A program made the translations under genes and the position numbers. From positions 45,479 through 109,478 of the forward strand of contig JAUNGZ010000005.1 in assembly GCA_030524205.1 (NCBI GenBank): a stretch of 64,000 nt of DNA, written 5' to 3'. The stretch is from Eubacteriales bacterium. GTDB lineage: Bacteria; Bacillota; Clostridia; Oscillospirales; Butyricicoccaceae. Shown here piece by piece: positions 44,290-54,283 of this stretch; position 1 is the first letter of the stretch, and each line of letters begins with the position of its first letter. Below the pieces are notes generated by a model that had not been told where the DNA came from, did not search any database, and was given only the letters and a program-made list of their open reading frames with translations.

Positions 44290-45938
44290 GAAAACGCGTT
44301 TTCGGCAGCATTTTCCTGACCGCGCTCGTCACCCTGCTGCTGACCGCGTCCCTGCTGCTGGCCGCCGTGTACTCCGGGCTGTCGCAAGACGTGCGCGGCC
44401 GTTTGGCCAGCGAGTGCGGCTATATCGCCGCGCTGGCCGACGGGGAGCCGGACGCGCTGGCCGGGATTGGCCGCAGCTATGCCGACCGCATCACGCTGGT
44501 CGCGCAAAGCGGCGCGGTGCTGTACGACAACCAGTCGGACGAAAGTACGATGGAGAACCATCGGGAACGGCCCGAAATCATCGGCGCGCTCGAAACGGGC
44601 GTGGGGGAGTCCAGCCGCCTGTCGGACACGCTCGACAAGCAGACGTACTATTACGCGAAGCGGCTGGAGGACGGCACGGTGCTGCGCGTCGCGTCAACGG
44701 CGGACAGCGCGTTCGGCGCGCTGTCGGCGGTATCGCCGTGGATCGTGCTGATCGTGCTGCTGGCGCTGCTGGTGGCGGCGCTGCTGGCAAGCTGGCTGAC
44801 CAACGTGTTTTTGCGGCCGATCGTCGCGCTCGATCTGCATGACCCGCTCAAAAACGACGCATACGACGAATTGTCGCCGCTTCTGCAGCGCATGGCCAAG
44901 CAAAACCGCAGAATTGACGCGCAGATGGCCGAGTTAAAGCGGCGGCAGGCCGAATTTGACGATATCACCGCCCGCATGGACGAAGGACTGGTGCTCTTTT
45001 CCGCGCAGGGCGAAATTTTATTTGCCAACCGCGCCGTGCGGGCGCTTTTCCCCGAGGACAGCGTCACGGGCGGCTATTTGACGCTGTGCCGCGATCCGGC
45101 GTATGTGACGGTGGTCGAGCGGGCGCTCGGCGGCGAGGGCGCGCGCGGCCGGATGGAGAAGCGCGGCCGCGTCTATTCGCTGACCGCCAGCTCGGTTGCG
45201 GACGAGGGTCAAGGGCACGCGGCGGTGCTGTTTTTTGTCGATATCACCGAGCGCGAGCAGGCCGAGCGCCAGCGGCAGGAGTTCACGGCCAATGTGTCGC
45301 ACGAGCTGAAAACGCCGCTGACCAGCATCATGGGCTACGCCGAGATCATGGAAAACGGCATTGTGCGCGCCGAGGACATCGGACGCTTTTCGGGCAAGAT
45401 CCGCTCGGAGGCCGTCCGCCTGCTGACGCTGATCGAGGATATCCTGCGCTTGTCGCGGCTCGACGAGGGCGGCGCGGGGGCGCAAAACGAGCCGGTCGAG
45501 CTGCTGTCGCTCTGCGGCAGCGTGCGCGACCGCTTGCAGCACAAGGCGGCGGAAAACCGCGTCACGCTGGCGGTCGAGGGCGCGCCCGTCACGGTATCGG
45601 GCCAGCGGCAGACGCTCGAGCAGATGGTATTCAATCTGGCGGATAACGCCATCGCCTACAACAAGCCGGGCGGCCGGGTGACCGTCACGGCCGGAAGCGA
45701 GGAGGGCGCGCCGTTTGTGCGCGTGTCCGACACCGGCATCGGCATCGCGCCCGCCGACCAGCAGCGGGTGTTCGAGCGGTTTTACCGCGTGGACAAAAGC
45801 CATTCCAAAATGACGGGCGGCACCGGCCTTGGCCTGTCGATCGTCAAGCACGGCGCGGCGCTGCACGGCGCGGCGGTCGAGCTGAAAAGCGCGCTCGGAG
45901 AGGGGACGGAGATCGCGATCCGTTTTCCGAAAGCGTAA
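44286..45938 (+). CDS. phoR: sensor histidine kinase PhoR
   Basis: A 550-residue membrane kinase. TM1 is at about 8-29, an outside domain follows to about 150, and TM2 is at about 152-173. A linker, a PAS-like domain (about 225-320), HisKA with His339 in NVSHELKTPLTS, and HATPase with NLADNAIAYN, DTGIGIAP and GGTGLGLSIVKH complete it. The outside domain suggests an additional envelope input besides PhoU. It is the last gene of the pst-pho operon and ends at a strong terminator. Confidence 0.96.
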   Translation: MRKRVFGSIFLTALVTLLLTASLLLAAVYSGLSQDVRGRLASECGYIAALADGEPDALAGIGRSYADRITLVAQSGAVLYDNQSDESTMENHRERPEIIGALETGVGESSRLSDTLDKQTYYYAKRLEDGTVLRVASTADSAFGALSAVSPWIVLIVLLALLVAALLASWLTNVFLRPIVALDLHDPLKNDAYDELSPLLQRMAKQNRRIDAQMAELKRRQAEFDDITARMDEGLVLFSAQGEILFANRAVRALFPEDSVTGGYLTLCRDPAYVTVVERALGGEGARGRMEKRGRVYSLTASSVADEGQGHAAVLFFVDITEREQAERQRQEFTANVSHELKTPLTSIMGYAEIMENGIVRAEDIGRFSGKIRSEAVRLLTLIEDILRLSRLDEGGAGAQNEPVELLSLCGSVRDRLQHKAAENRVTLAVEGAPVTVSGQRQTLEQMVFNLADNAIAYNKPGGRVTVTAGSEEGAPFVRVSDTGIGIAPADQQRVFERFYRVDKSHSKMTGGTGLGLSIVKHGAALHGAAVELKSALGEGTEIAIRFPKA

Positions 45939-45944
45939 AGATAT

Positions 45945-45976
45945 AAAAAAGACCAGCCGTAAGGCTGGTCTTTTTT
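45945..45976. terminator. bidirectional terminator
   Basis: Arms AAAAAAGACCAGCC (45945-45958) and GGCTGGTCTTTTTT (45963-45976) with a GTAA loop, between phoR and the convergent nspC. Confidence 0.93.
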
Positions 45977-46041
45977 GCGGGGCTTCGCCGGTTGAGAGCG
46001 GTGGACAGCGCTGCGCTCCCGCCGCCCGCATGCGGCAGATA

Positions 46042-47172
46042 TCAAGACAGCCGGTTTTTAAAATCCTCGTAATCAAACATCCGCACCACCTCGTCCGTGC
46101 CGTCCGCCCGGCGCAGGGCGATGAGCGGCAGCGGCACGCCGTTGAAAGTGTTGGTTTTGACCATGGTGTACAGCGCCATGTCCTCGAACATGACCTGATC
46201 GCCCGGACGGAGCATGTTGTCGAACGAATACTCGCCGATCACGTCGCCCGCAAGGCACGAGCGCCCGGTGAGCTGATACGTGAACGCTTTCTTGTGCGGC
46301 TCGGCCGACCGTGCGACCGGCGGGCGGTAGGGCATTTCAAGCACGTCGGGCATGTGGCAGGCGGCCGAGGTGTCCAGCAGGACGATGTGCGCGTGGTTTT
46401 TCATCACCTCGAGCACGCTCGACACCAGATAGCCCGCGTTCAGCACGACGGCCTCGCCCGGCTCGAGGTAAATCTGCACATCGTATTTGTCGCGCAGATA
46501 GCAGACGCACTTGACCAGCGTTTCCACGTCGTAATCGTCCCGCGTGATGTGGTGGCCGCCGCCCAGATTGAGCCACTTCATGCCCTTCATATACTTGCCG
46601 AAGCGGTTTTCAAACGCCGCGACCGTGCGCACGAGGTCGTCCGCGTTCTGCTCGCACAGCGTGTGGAAGTGGAAACCCTCGATGCCGTCGAGCAGCTCGG
46701 GCTGGAAATTGTCGATCGTGACGCCAAGGCGCGAGGTCGGGCCGCAGGGGTCGTACATCGCGTGCTCCTTGGGCTGCGTCGAGCACTCGGGGTTTAGGCG
46801 CAGGCCGCAGCTTTTGCCCGCAGCGCGGGCGCGGCTGCCGTACGTTTTCCACTGGTTGAAGGAGTTGAAGATGATGTGGTCGGCGTACTGCAAAATCCCG
46901 CCGAATTCGCTCTCCGGATAGGCGGGCGAGTAAACGTGCGTTTCGCCGCCGAAGCACTCGCTGCCGAGGCGCGCCTCGAACAGGCCGGAAGCGGTGGAGC
47001 CGGCCAGATATTCGCGCAGCAGCGGATAGACCGAGAACATGGAAAACGCCTTCTGCGCCAGCAGGATCTTCGCGCCCGTGCGGTCGGCCACGTCGCGCAG
47101 CACGGCGAGGTTCTGCACCAGCCGGTTTTCGTCGACGATATAGCAGGGCGTGGGCAGTTCGGTAAATTTCAT
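46042..47172 (-). CDS. nspC: carboxynorspermidine/carboxyspermidine decarboxylase
   Basis: A 376-residue alanine-racemase-fold PLP decarboxylase that removes CO2 from carboxyspermidine to give spermidine (or from carboxynorspermidine to give norspermidine). The PLP lysine is Lys41 in LLAQKAFSMF. The EGFHFHTLCEQ, WLNLGGGHH and TGRSCLAGDVIGEY motifs are characteristic. It is the last gene of the polyamine operon, starting 1 nt after the dehydrogenase stop. Confidence 0.96.
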   Translation of the reverse strand: MKFTELPTPCYIVDENRLVQNLAVLRDVADRTGAKILLAQKAFSMFSVYPLLREYLAGSTASGLFEARLGSECFGGETHVYSPAYPESEFGGILQYADHIIFNSFNQWKTYGSRARAAGKSCGLRLNPECSTQPKEHAMYDPCGPTSRLGVTIDNFQPELLDGIEGFHFHTLCEQNADDLVRTVAAFENRFGKYMKGMKWLNLGGGHHITRDDYDVETLVKCVCYLRDKYDVQIYLEPGEAVVLNAGYLVSSVLEVMKNHAHIVLLDTSAACHMPDVLEMPYRPPVARSAEPHKKAFTYQLTGRSCLAGDVIGEYSFDNMLRPGDQVMFEDMALYTMVKTNTFNGVPLPLIALRRADGTDEVVRMFDYEDFKNRLS

Positions 47173-47173
47173 G

Positions 47174-48433
<1,260 letters not shown>

Positions 48434-48499
48434 AAGATATCGTTCCTTCCATTGTATGATCAAAATTCATTAAAGCATTTTCGCGCGTTTCTCTCCGCC

Positions 48500-48678
48500 C
48501 GCAGGCGCGCGCGGCAGCGCGATATAATTCGGAAACGGCTCCGCCGTTTCCATCGAAAAGCCCAGCTCTGCCGGGCTTTTCGATACCCCGACCCAGCGAC
48601 CCTGGGGCGCGTCATTCGGGTATCGAAAATCGGTTTCTTCGGAACCGATTTTCGTATATAGGGGGCTTTTGAAGCCTC
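48500..48678 (-). repeat. type-2 hairpin-train element, copy 2
   Basis: Read on the minus strand, the speE stop codon forms its first bases. In order: AGGAGGCTT/AAGCCCCCT; CGAAAATCGGTT/AACCGATTTTCG; core ATACCCGAATGACGC with inner stem GCG-CCC/GGG-CGC and outer CGGGGTAT; CGAAAAGCCC/GGGCTTTTCG; GGAAACGG/CCGTTTCC. It lies inside the polyamine operon between speE and the dehydrogenase and fills that 245-nt gap. Confidence 0.85.
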
Positions 48679-49539
48679 CTATACCTCTTCGACTTGCTCG
48701 AGTAATTTCTGCACATAATTGGGCAGATAGAACGCGCCCTTGTGCAGGTTGGTGTTGTAATACCTCGTTTCCAGTCCGAGGCCGTTCCACCACGCCGCGT
48801 CGAGGTCGCGCACGGGATGCACGCCGCGCGAGGAGAACCCGAACAGCCAGTGGCCGGACGGATAGGTCGGGATGTGCGCCTGAAACAGGCGGCTGAGCTC
48901 GAACGAATGCACGATATTGCGGTGCGCACGCTGGCAGGCGAGCGCGTCGCCCTTGTAAAACGGGCTTTCGTGCTGGTTGACGAGCACGCCGTCCGCTTTC
49001 AGCGCCTTGTAGCAGTTGCCGTAGAACTCCATCGTGAACAGGCCCTCGCCCGGACCGAAGGGGTCGGTCGAGTCGATGATGATGAGATCGTACTCGTCCT
49101 CGATCCGGCGGATATATTTTAACCCGTCCTGATACAAAATGTGCACGCGCGGGTCGGTCAGCTTGCCCGCCACGCCGGGCAGGAACTCCTGACAAACCTT
49201 GACGACACGCTCGTCGATCTCGACCAGGTCGACGTGCTCGATGTGTCCGTAGCGGGTCAGCTCGCGCACGCAGCCGCCGTCGCCCCCGCCGATGACGAGG
49301 ACTTTCTTGATTTTCTCGCCCAAAACGGCGAGCGGCACGTGCACCATCATTTCATGGTAGATGAACTCGTCGCGCTCGGTCAGCATCATGTAGCCGTCGA
49401 GCGTCAGAAAGCGGCCGAACTCCTCGCATTCGAACACGTCGATGCGCTGGAACTCGCTCTGCTCGGTATAAAGCTGGCGGTCGACCTTGATTTGCAGGCC
49501 GACGGTCGGGGTGTGCATTTCGGTAAAAGTTAAATGCAT
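48679..49539 (-). CDS. speE: spermidine synthase (aminopropyltransferase)
   Basis: 286 residues. Transfers aminopropyl from decarboxylated SAM to putrescine. The SAM-binding GGGDGG is at 84-89 with DLVEIDERVV following. The catalytic DSTDPFGPGEGLF motif and the N-terminal YTEQSEFQRIDVFE are present. The start MHLTFTEMHTPT at 49539 overlaps the speA stop by 10 nt. Having SpeE together with the carboxyspermidine enzymes in one operon means two triamine routes. Confidence 0.97.
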   Translation of the reverse strand: MHLTFTEMHTPTVGLQIKVDRQLYTEQSEFQRIDVFECEEFGRFLTLDGYMMLTERDEFIYHEMMVHVPLAVLGEKIKKVLVIGGGDGGCVRELTRYGHIEHVDLVEIDERVVKVCQEFLPGVAGKLTDPRVHILYQDGLKYIRRIEDEYDLIIIDSTDPFGPGEGLFTMEFYGNCYKALKADGVLVNQHESPFYKGDALACQRAHRNIVHSFELSRLFQAHIPTYPSGHWLFGFSSRGVHPVRDLDAAWWNGLGLETRYYNTNLHKGAFYLPNYVQKLLEQVEEV

Positions 49540-50990
49540 GGGCTTACCACTCCTTTGATGACCTGCAAATGGTTCACCTCGGGGTCCTCGGTGCCGGTGA
49601 GCAGGCAGTGCTTTTCCTTGGCATAGCGGATGTAGTCGAGGATTTCGCCGGTGATGCGCTCGCCGGGGGCTAAAATCGGGATGCCGGGCGGGTAGCACAT
49701 GACGAATTCGGCGCAGATGCGCCCCGCCGTGGCTTCGAGGGGCAGCGCCTGCTTTTCCGCGTAGAACGCCTCCTGCGGGCCGGTGACGACCTGCGGCGAG
49801 ATGTACTCCTGCCGCATCAGCGTGGCCTTGTCGCGCTTGTAGCGGCGGCGGATATCAGAAAGCGCGGCCACAAGGCGCTCCAGATCGCGCTCGCGGTCGC
49901 CGACCGAGACGTAGGCCAGCAGGTTGCCGAGGTCGCCGAACTCGGTCTGGATATCGTAAAAATCGCGGAGCACGTCGTACACCTCGATGCCGGCCAGCCC
50001 CACGTCCAGCGTGTTGACGGCCAGCTTGGTCACGTCGAAATCGTAAACGGTGTCGCCGTTGACCAGCTCGCGGCCGTAGGCGTAGTAGTCGCCGAGCTGG
50101 TTGATCTCGCCGCGCGCGTATTCGGTCAAGCCGGCGACCTTTTGGAAGATGTGCTTGCCGTGCAGCGCAAGGTTTTTGCGCGAAATATCGAGGCTGACCA
50201 TCAGCAGATACGAGCCGCTGGTCGTCTGCGTCAGGTTGATGAACTGGCGGATGTGGTCGGGGTTCATGCTCTGCCCGCACAAAAGGAAGCTCGACTGCGT
50301 TAAGGAGCCGCCCGATTTGTGCATCGAGACCGAGGCGAGGTCGGCCCCCGCCGCCATCGCGGAGACAGGCAGGCCCTCGCCGAAGTAGAAATGCGTGCCG
50401 TGCGCCTCGTCCGCGAGCACCTTCATGCCGGCGGCGTGCGCAAGGGAGACGATGCTTTTGATGTCCGAGCAGATGCCGTAATAGGTCGGGTTGTTGACCA
50501 GCACGGCCTTGGCGGACGGGTGCTTTTCGATCGCGGCCGCGACGTCCGCGACCGACATGCCGAGCGAAATGCCCAGCCGGTCGTTCATCTGCGGGTTGAC
50601 GTAGACCGGGATCGCGCCGGTGAGCACCAAGGCGTTGATGACCGAGCGGTGCACGTTGCGGGGCAGGATGATCTCGTCCCCTCGTCCGACGACCGACAGG
50701 ATCATCGACTGCACCGACGAGGTCGTGCCGCCGACCATCAGAAAGGCGTGCTTTGCGCCGAAGGCCTCGGCGGCCAGCTCCTCGGCCTCGCGGATGACCG
50801 AAGTCGGGTGGCACAGGTTGTCGAGCGGCTTCATGGAATTGACGTCGACCGTCATGCACTGCTCGCCGAGAAAGCGCGTCAGCTCCGGGCTGCCGCGCCC
50901 GCGCTTGTGCCCGGGGACATCAAACGGCACGATGCGCATAGATTTAAAGTGTTCGAGCGCCTCCATAATGGGCGCGCGGGATTGGTCCAT
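49530..50990 (-). CDS. speA: Orn/Lys/Arg decarboxylase, short AAT-fold type (arginine decarboxylase likely)
   Basis: A 486-residue PLP decarboxylase without the N-terminal wing domain. The PLP lysine is Lys225 in SMHKSGGSLTQ, with DEAHGTH at 194-200 and VPGHKRGRG at the N-terminus. Firmicutes enzymes of this form (Bacillus SpeA/YaaO type) act on arginine, lysine or ornithine. Context favours arginine, but agmatine-to-putrescine genes are not in the window. GGAGG lies 7 nt before the ATG at 50990. Confidence 0.92.
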   Translation of the reverse strand: MDQSRAPIMEALEHFKSMRIVPFDVPGHKRGRGSPELTRFLGEQCMTVDVNSMKPLDNLCHPTSVIREAEELAAEAFGAKHAFLMVGGTTSSVQSMILSVVGRGDEIILPRNVHRSVINALVLTGAIPVYVNPQMNDRLGISLGMSVADVAAAIEKHPSAKAVLVNNPTYYGICSDIKSIVSLAHAAGMKVLADEAHGTHFYFGEGLPVSAMAAGADLASVSMHKSGGSLTQSSFLLCGQSMNPDHIRQFINLTQTTSGSYLLMVSLDISRKNLALHGKHIFQKVAGLTEYARGEINQLGDYYAYGRELVNGDTVYDFDVTKLAVNTLDVGLAGIEVYDVLRDFYDIQTEFGDLGNLLAYVSVGDRERDLERLVAALSDIRRRYKRDKATLMRQEYISPQVVTGPQEAFYAEKQALPLEATAGRICAEFVMCYPPGIPILAPGERITGEILDYIRYAKEKHCLLTGTEDPEVNHLQVIKGVVSPCI

Positions 50991-51076
50991 AGTAAATCCT
51001 CCGGATTTTCCGTTTGAAGGCACAGGGGGGCGGGGTTCCCAAGCAGGGCAGCCCCGTCCAAGCCGGGAAAGCGCCT

Positions 51077-51844
51077 TTAGTACACGTTTTTCCCCGAAAA
51101 AATTTCGATCATCTCGCGGCGCAGGTCGGAGTGGATCTTCAGACGGGTCTTGGGCGGCAGCTCGTAGATGTCGGTGTTGAAGAGGTAGTTCTGCAGATCG
51201 ACCTCCTTGAGCAGCATCTTGGTGTGGAACAGGTTGGCCTGATAGACGTTTACGTCGATCGCGTCGTACCGCTCGAGCGTTTCGGGGGCGATAAAGTCCT
51301 GAATGGAGGTGATATGGTGGTCCATGAACAGCTTTTTGCCCTCGATATCGCGGGTGAAGCCGCGCACGCGGTAATCCATTGTGATGATATCCGAATCGAA
51401 CGAGCCGATCAGGTAGTCGAGCGTGGACAGGGGCGTGATTTCGCCGCAGGTTGCCACGTCGATATCGACGCGGAAGGTGGCAAGGCAGGTGTCCGGATGG
51501 TATTCCGGATAGGTGTGCACAGTGACGTGGCTCTTGTCCAGATGCGCCACGATCGTCTCCGGCTCCAGCGCGGCCGGACGCATGTGCTCCTCCGCGATCA
51601 GGAACGTGACCGACGCGCCCTGCGGGTCGTAATCCTGCTTGGAAATGTGCAGCACGTGCGCGCCGATCATCTCGGTTACGCGCTCCATGATACCGGTCAG
51701 GCGCTCGGAGTTGTACTGCTCGTCGATATAGGCGATGTAGTCGCGCTGCTCGCGCTCGGTTTTTGCGTAGCACACGTCGTAGATGTTGAAGGACAGCGCC
51801 TTGGTCAGGTTGTTGAACCCGTACAGCTTCAGTTTGTTCTGCAT
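51077..51844 (-). CDS. speD: S-adenosylmethionine decarboxylase proenzyme
   Basis: A 255-residue E. coli-class AdoMetDC that self-cleaves to form its pyruvoyl group. The cleavage site is Lys104/Ser105 in [14 protein letters not shown], and the catalytic Cys is in [12 protein letters not shown] chose the ATG at 51844 with GTGAGGA 9 nt upstream; an in-frame GTG at 51859 overlaps that ribosome site. It heads the polyamine operon and lies directly behind an intrinsic terminator in a long leader. Confidence 0.95.
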   Translation of the reverse strand: MQNKLKLYGFNNLTKALSFNIYDVCYAKTEREQRDYIAYIDEQYNSERLTGIMERVTEMIGAHVLHISKQDYDPQGASVTFLIAEEHMRPAALEPETIVAHLDKSHVTVHTYPEYHPDTCLATFRVDIDVATCGEITPLSTLDYLIGSFDSDIITMDYRVRGFTRDIEGKKLFMDHHITSIQDFIAPETLERYDAIDVNVYQANLFHTKMLLKEVDLQNYLFNTDIYELPPKTRLKIHSDLRREMIEIFSGKNVY

Positions 51845-52204
51845 TCCGTCATTCCTCACAAATTAAAAAATCCTCAGGCGGAGATACCCGCCGGGCGGGC
51901 CATCTTTCGCTTGAGGAAACGCAATCTCTCTTCCGTCCGGGCGGGAACCCGAGCGGTATCTATGTTGGGGAAGAGGAAAGAGTCTATATAGCAAGAATCT
52001 ACTTTTACTACTCTTATTGATGGTTTCACAAGTGTGATGCGCCCCGCGGCACACGGCTTTTAAGCAGCCAACTTATAAAATTCAATAAGGCAACAAAGTT
52101 GCCATGTTCGGCATTTGACCCGGCTGTCCGTATGGCCTTGGCTCCTTCCGGAAGGGGAAGGGCGGTCAAAGTATTCTGCTGGTAAAGGCTTTGCCTCTCC
52201 GAGT
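51845..52204 (-). promoter_or_regulatory. long structured 5' leader of the speD operon, putative attenuator
   Basis: About 360 nt between the predicted start site and speD. On the minus strand it holds a long-range TTTGACC/GGTCAAA stem (52164-52170 with 52114-52120) enclosing further short stems, and a GGCAAC-TTT-GTTGCC hairpin (52089-52103). A terminator hairpin at 51872-51916 comes just ahead of speD. The segment AGATACC (transcribed from 51955-51961) can pair with GGTATCT (51882-51888) in the terminator's 3' arm, giving an alternative antiterminator. No T-box (no GGTGG specifier-side bulge) or SAM-I motif was recognised. It is the content of the 532-nt gap together with the amidase promoter. 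Confidence 0.65.
51865..51916 (-). terminator. intrinsic terminator upstream of speD
   Basis: Minus strand: 5' arm starts CCTCA-GCG, inner CCCGCC/GGCGGG and AGAT/ATCT pairs, 3' arm CGC-TGAGG, then a run of six T (51865-51870). The T-run ends 20 nt before the speD ATG, so readthrough is needed for expression. Confidence 0.8.
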
Positions 52205-52211
52205 AAGCTTT

Positions 52212-52240
52212 ATTATACCGCACGGAACGCCGGAATGCAA
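52212..52240 (-). promoter_or_regulatory. promoter of the polyamine operon
   Basis: Minus strand: TTGCAT (52235-52240), 17-nt spacer, TATAAT (52212-52217). It lies about 370 nt upstream of speD. Confidence 0.75.
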
Positions 52241-52311
52241 GGTTTTATTGCAGGTTTTACCGGCTGAAACCATGCTTTTTACGCCGAAACAAAAAGTTTA
52301 CAGTCGAACCT

Positions 52312-52340
52312 TTGAAAAAGCGGTCGAAACGTAGTACAAT
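52312..52340 (+). promoter_or_regulatory. promoter of the amidase gene
   Basis: TTGAAA (52312-52317), 17-nt spacer, TACAAT (52335-52340). Confidence 0.7.
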
Positions 52341-52376
52341 AAAAGAACCGATTGAACGATGGGGAGAACAGACAGA

Positions 52377-53066
52377 GTGAAAGCAGTGGGATTTTACAGC
52401 AGGCAGAAGGGGAAAAAACCGAATTACCGCCCCTTGCTGCTGCTTGCGCTGATGGCCGTCGCGTTTGCGGCGGGCATGCTGACGCATAAAATGATCAGCC
52501 GTCCGCTCAAGGCGGACGCGGGCATCAGCTATATCGGGGACATTCCGGTCATGACCGACTTTATCCCAGAGGGCAGCCGCGCCCGTCCGGGCGAAAAGCG
52601 CGAGATCAAGTATCTCGTCATTCACGAGACGGATAATTTTTCCGCCGGGGCGAACGCCAAGGCGCACAGCTCCTTCATCCTGCAAAACGCCAACGTGGAG
52701 GATAATATCGTCTCGTGGCACTACACGGTGGATGATCACGAAATTTACCACCATCTGCCCGACGACGAGACCGCGTACCACGCGGGCGACGGCATGGAGA
52801 AAAACGGCGGCAATATGAACGGCATCGGCATCGAGATGTGCGTCAACGAGGACGGCAACTATGAGCAGACGCTGCTCAACGCGCAGAATTTGTGCGCGCG
52901 GCTGCTGGTCGAATACGACCTGAAGCCCAAGGCGCTGAAAAAGCATCAGGATTTTTCGGGCAAGATCTGTCCCGCCAAGCTGATAAACGACGGCCGCTGG
53001 GATGAATTCTGCGACGGCGTCGAGCGCAAGTACAAGGAGCTCAAGGCGGCGGAGAAAAATAGTTAG
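52377..53066 (+). CDS. membrane-anchored N-acetylmuramoyl-L-alanine amidase (Amidase_2)
   Basis: About 229 residues. One N-terminal membrane helix (about 19-39) is followed by a zinc amidase domain that cuts the lactyl-peptide bond of peptidoglycan on the outside of the cell. Zinc ligands are His83 (LVIHET), His190 (KKHQDF) and Cys198 (KICPA). Glu153 in GIGIEMC and the WHYTVDDHEIYHHLP strand are typical. The GTG at 52377 with GGGGAG upstream is preferred; the ATG at 52359 has no ribosome site and is close to the transcript start. Confidence 0.9.
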   Translation: MKAVGFYSRQKGKKPNYRPLLLLALMAVAFAAGMLTHKMISRPLKADAGISYIGDIPVMTDFIPEGSRARPGEKREIKYLVIHETDNFSAGANAKAHSSFILQNANVEDNIVSWHYTVDDHEIYHHLPDDETAYHAGDGMEKNGGNMNGIGIEMCVNEDGNYEQTLLNAQNLCARLLVEYDLKPKALKKHQDFSGKICPAKLINDGRWDEFCDGVERKYKELKAAEKNS

Positions 53067-53100
53067 CACATCACAACCGAGTGCAAAAAGAACCGGGAGC

Positions 53101-53136
53101 AAGGGGCGATTTTGTGAGAAATCGCCCCTTTTCTTT
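53101..53136 (+). terminator. intrinsic terminator after the amidase gene
   Basis: Arms AAGGGGCGATTT (53101-53112) and AAATCGCCCCTT (53119-53130), 6-nt loop, then TTCTTTT. Confidence 0.9.
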
Positions 53137-53199
53137 TGCCCGCGCAGATGGTATACTGATAGACAAGCGAATTTTAGCTGATAAAGGAGTAAAACGAAT

Positions 53200-54216
53200 A
53201 TGATCGTCGTACTGAAGCAAAATCCTGAAAAAGAACGTGTCGACCGCCTGATGCGGCACTTTACTGATATGGGTCTCAAGATCAACTATTCCGAGGGTGA
53301 AAATACCGTCATCCTCGGCCTGATGGGCGATACGACCCGCATCGACGAGCGCGATGTGCTCGCCTACGATGTGGTCGAGCGCGTGCAGCGCGTGACCGAG
53401 CCGTTTAAGGCGGTCAACCGCAAGTTCCACCCCGAGGACACGGTCATCGAGGTCGCCGGGCGCAGGATCGGCGCGGGCTACTTTAACGTCATGGCCGGCC
53501 CCTGCTCGGTCGAGAGCGAGGCGCAGATCGTCGAGGTGGCCGAGAGCGTTAAGAAGGCGGGCGCGTCCTTTCTGCGCGGCGGCGCGTTCAAGCCGCGCAC
53601 CTCGCCGTACTCGTTCCAAGGGCTGGAGGACGAGGGCTTGAAGCTGCTTCTGGAGGCCAAGCGCCAGACCGGCCTGCCGATCGTGACCGAGATCATGAGC
53701 GAAAAGCACCTCGACCTGTTCGCGGACGTCGATATCATTCAGCTTGGCGCGCGCAACATGCAGAATTTTATGCTGCTCAAGGAGCTGGGGCGGTCGAATA
53801 AGCCCATTCTCTTAAAGCGCGGCCTGTCCGCCACGATGGAGGAGTTTCTGATGGCCGCCGAATACATCTTTGCGGGCGGCAACCACAACGTCATCCTGTG
53901 CGAGCGCGGCATCCGCACGTTTGAGACGATGATCCGCAACAATCTGGACGTTTCGGCCATTCCGCTGGTCAAGATGTTCAGCCACCTGCCGATCATTATC
54001 GACCCCTCGCACGCCGCCGGGCGGCGCGACATGGTGCAGCCGCTGTCCCGCGCAGCCATTGCCGCGGGCGCGGACGGCCTGATCATCGAGGCGCATAACA
54101 ACCCGCGCTGCGCCCTGTGCGACGGCGCGCAGTCGCTCGACCTGCCGCAGTTCGACGCGGTGATGGACGATATCAAGCGCCGCGCGGCGTTTGAAGGCCG
54201 CGAAATGATGCCGTAA
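53200..54216 (+). CDS. aroF: 3-deoxy-7-phosphoheptulonate synthase (DAHP synthase), class I-beta type
   Basis: 338 residues. Joins PEP and erythrose 4-phosphate to begin the shikimate pathway. An N-terminal regulatory domain of about 80 residues (MIVVLKQNPEKERVDRLM) precedes the barrel, as in Thermotoga-like enzymes where it mediates Tyr/Phe feedback. The barrel has MAGPCSVESEAQIV, RGGAFKPRTSPYSFQG, LKRGLSATMEEFL and the metal motif DPSHAAGRRDMV. AAAGGAG precedes the ATG. It is monocistronic, between two terminators. Confidence 0.97.
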   Translation: MIVVLKQNPEKERVDRLMRHFTDMGLKINYSEGENTVILGLMGDTTRIDERDVLAYDVVERVQRVTEPFKAVNRKFHPEDTVIEVAGRRIGAGYFNVMAGPCSVESEAQIVEVAESVKKAGASFLRGGAFKPRTSPYSFQGLEDEGLKLLLEAKRQTGLPIVTEIMSEKHLDLFADVDIIQLGARNMQNFMLLKELGRSNKPILLKRGLSATMEEFLMAAEYIFAGGNHNVILCERGIRTFETMIRNNLDVSAIPLVKMFSHLPIIIDPSHAAGRRDMVQPLSRAAIAAGADGLIIEAHNNPRCALCDGAQSLDLPQFDAVMDDIKRRAAFEGREMMP

Positions 54217-54240
54217 GGCGATTCGCTTTCGCTGCATAAT

Positions 54241-54275
54241 AAAAAAGCGCCCTGCTTTACGCAGGGCGCTTTTTT
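54241..54275. terminator. bidirectional terminator
   Basis: Arms AAAAAAGCGCCCTGC (54241-54255) and GCAGGGCGCTTTTTT (54261-54275) with loop TTTAC, between aroF and the convergent ECF-S gene. Confidence 0.95.
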
Positions 54276-54283
54276 GCGCATGT

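Noticed and set aside
49698-51773. Upstream in-frame extensions of speE and speA
   Set aside because: They overlap the preceding genes in another frame and read as Arg/His-rich shadow sequence; proper ribosome sites lie at the shorter starts.
51845-52204. Calling the speD leader a T-box or SAM riboswitch
   Set aside because: No T-box GGTGG/antiterminator bulge and no SAM-I core could be seen; naming a class would be guesswork.
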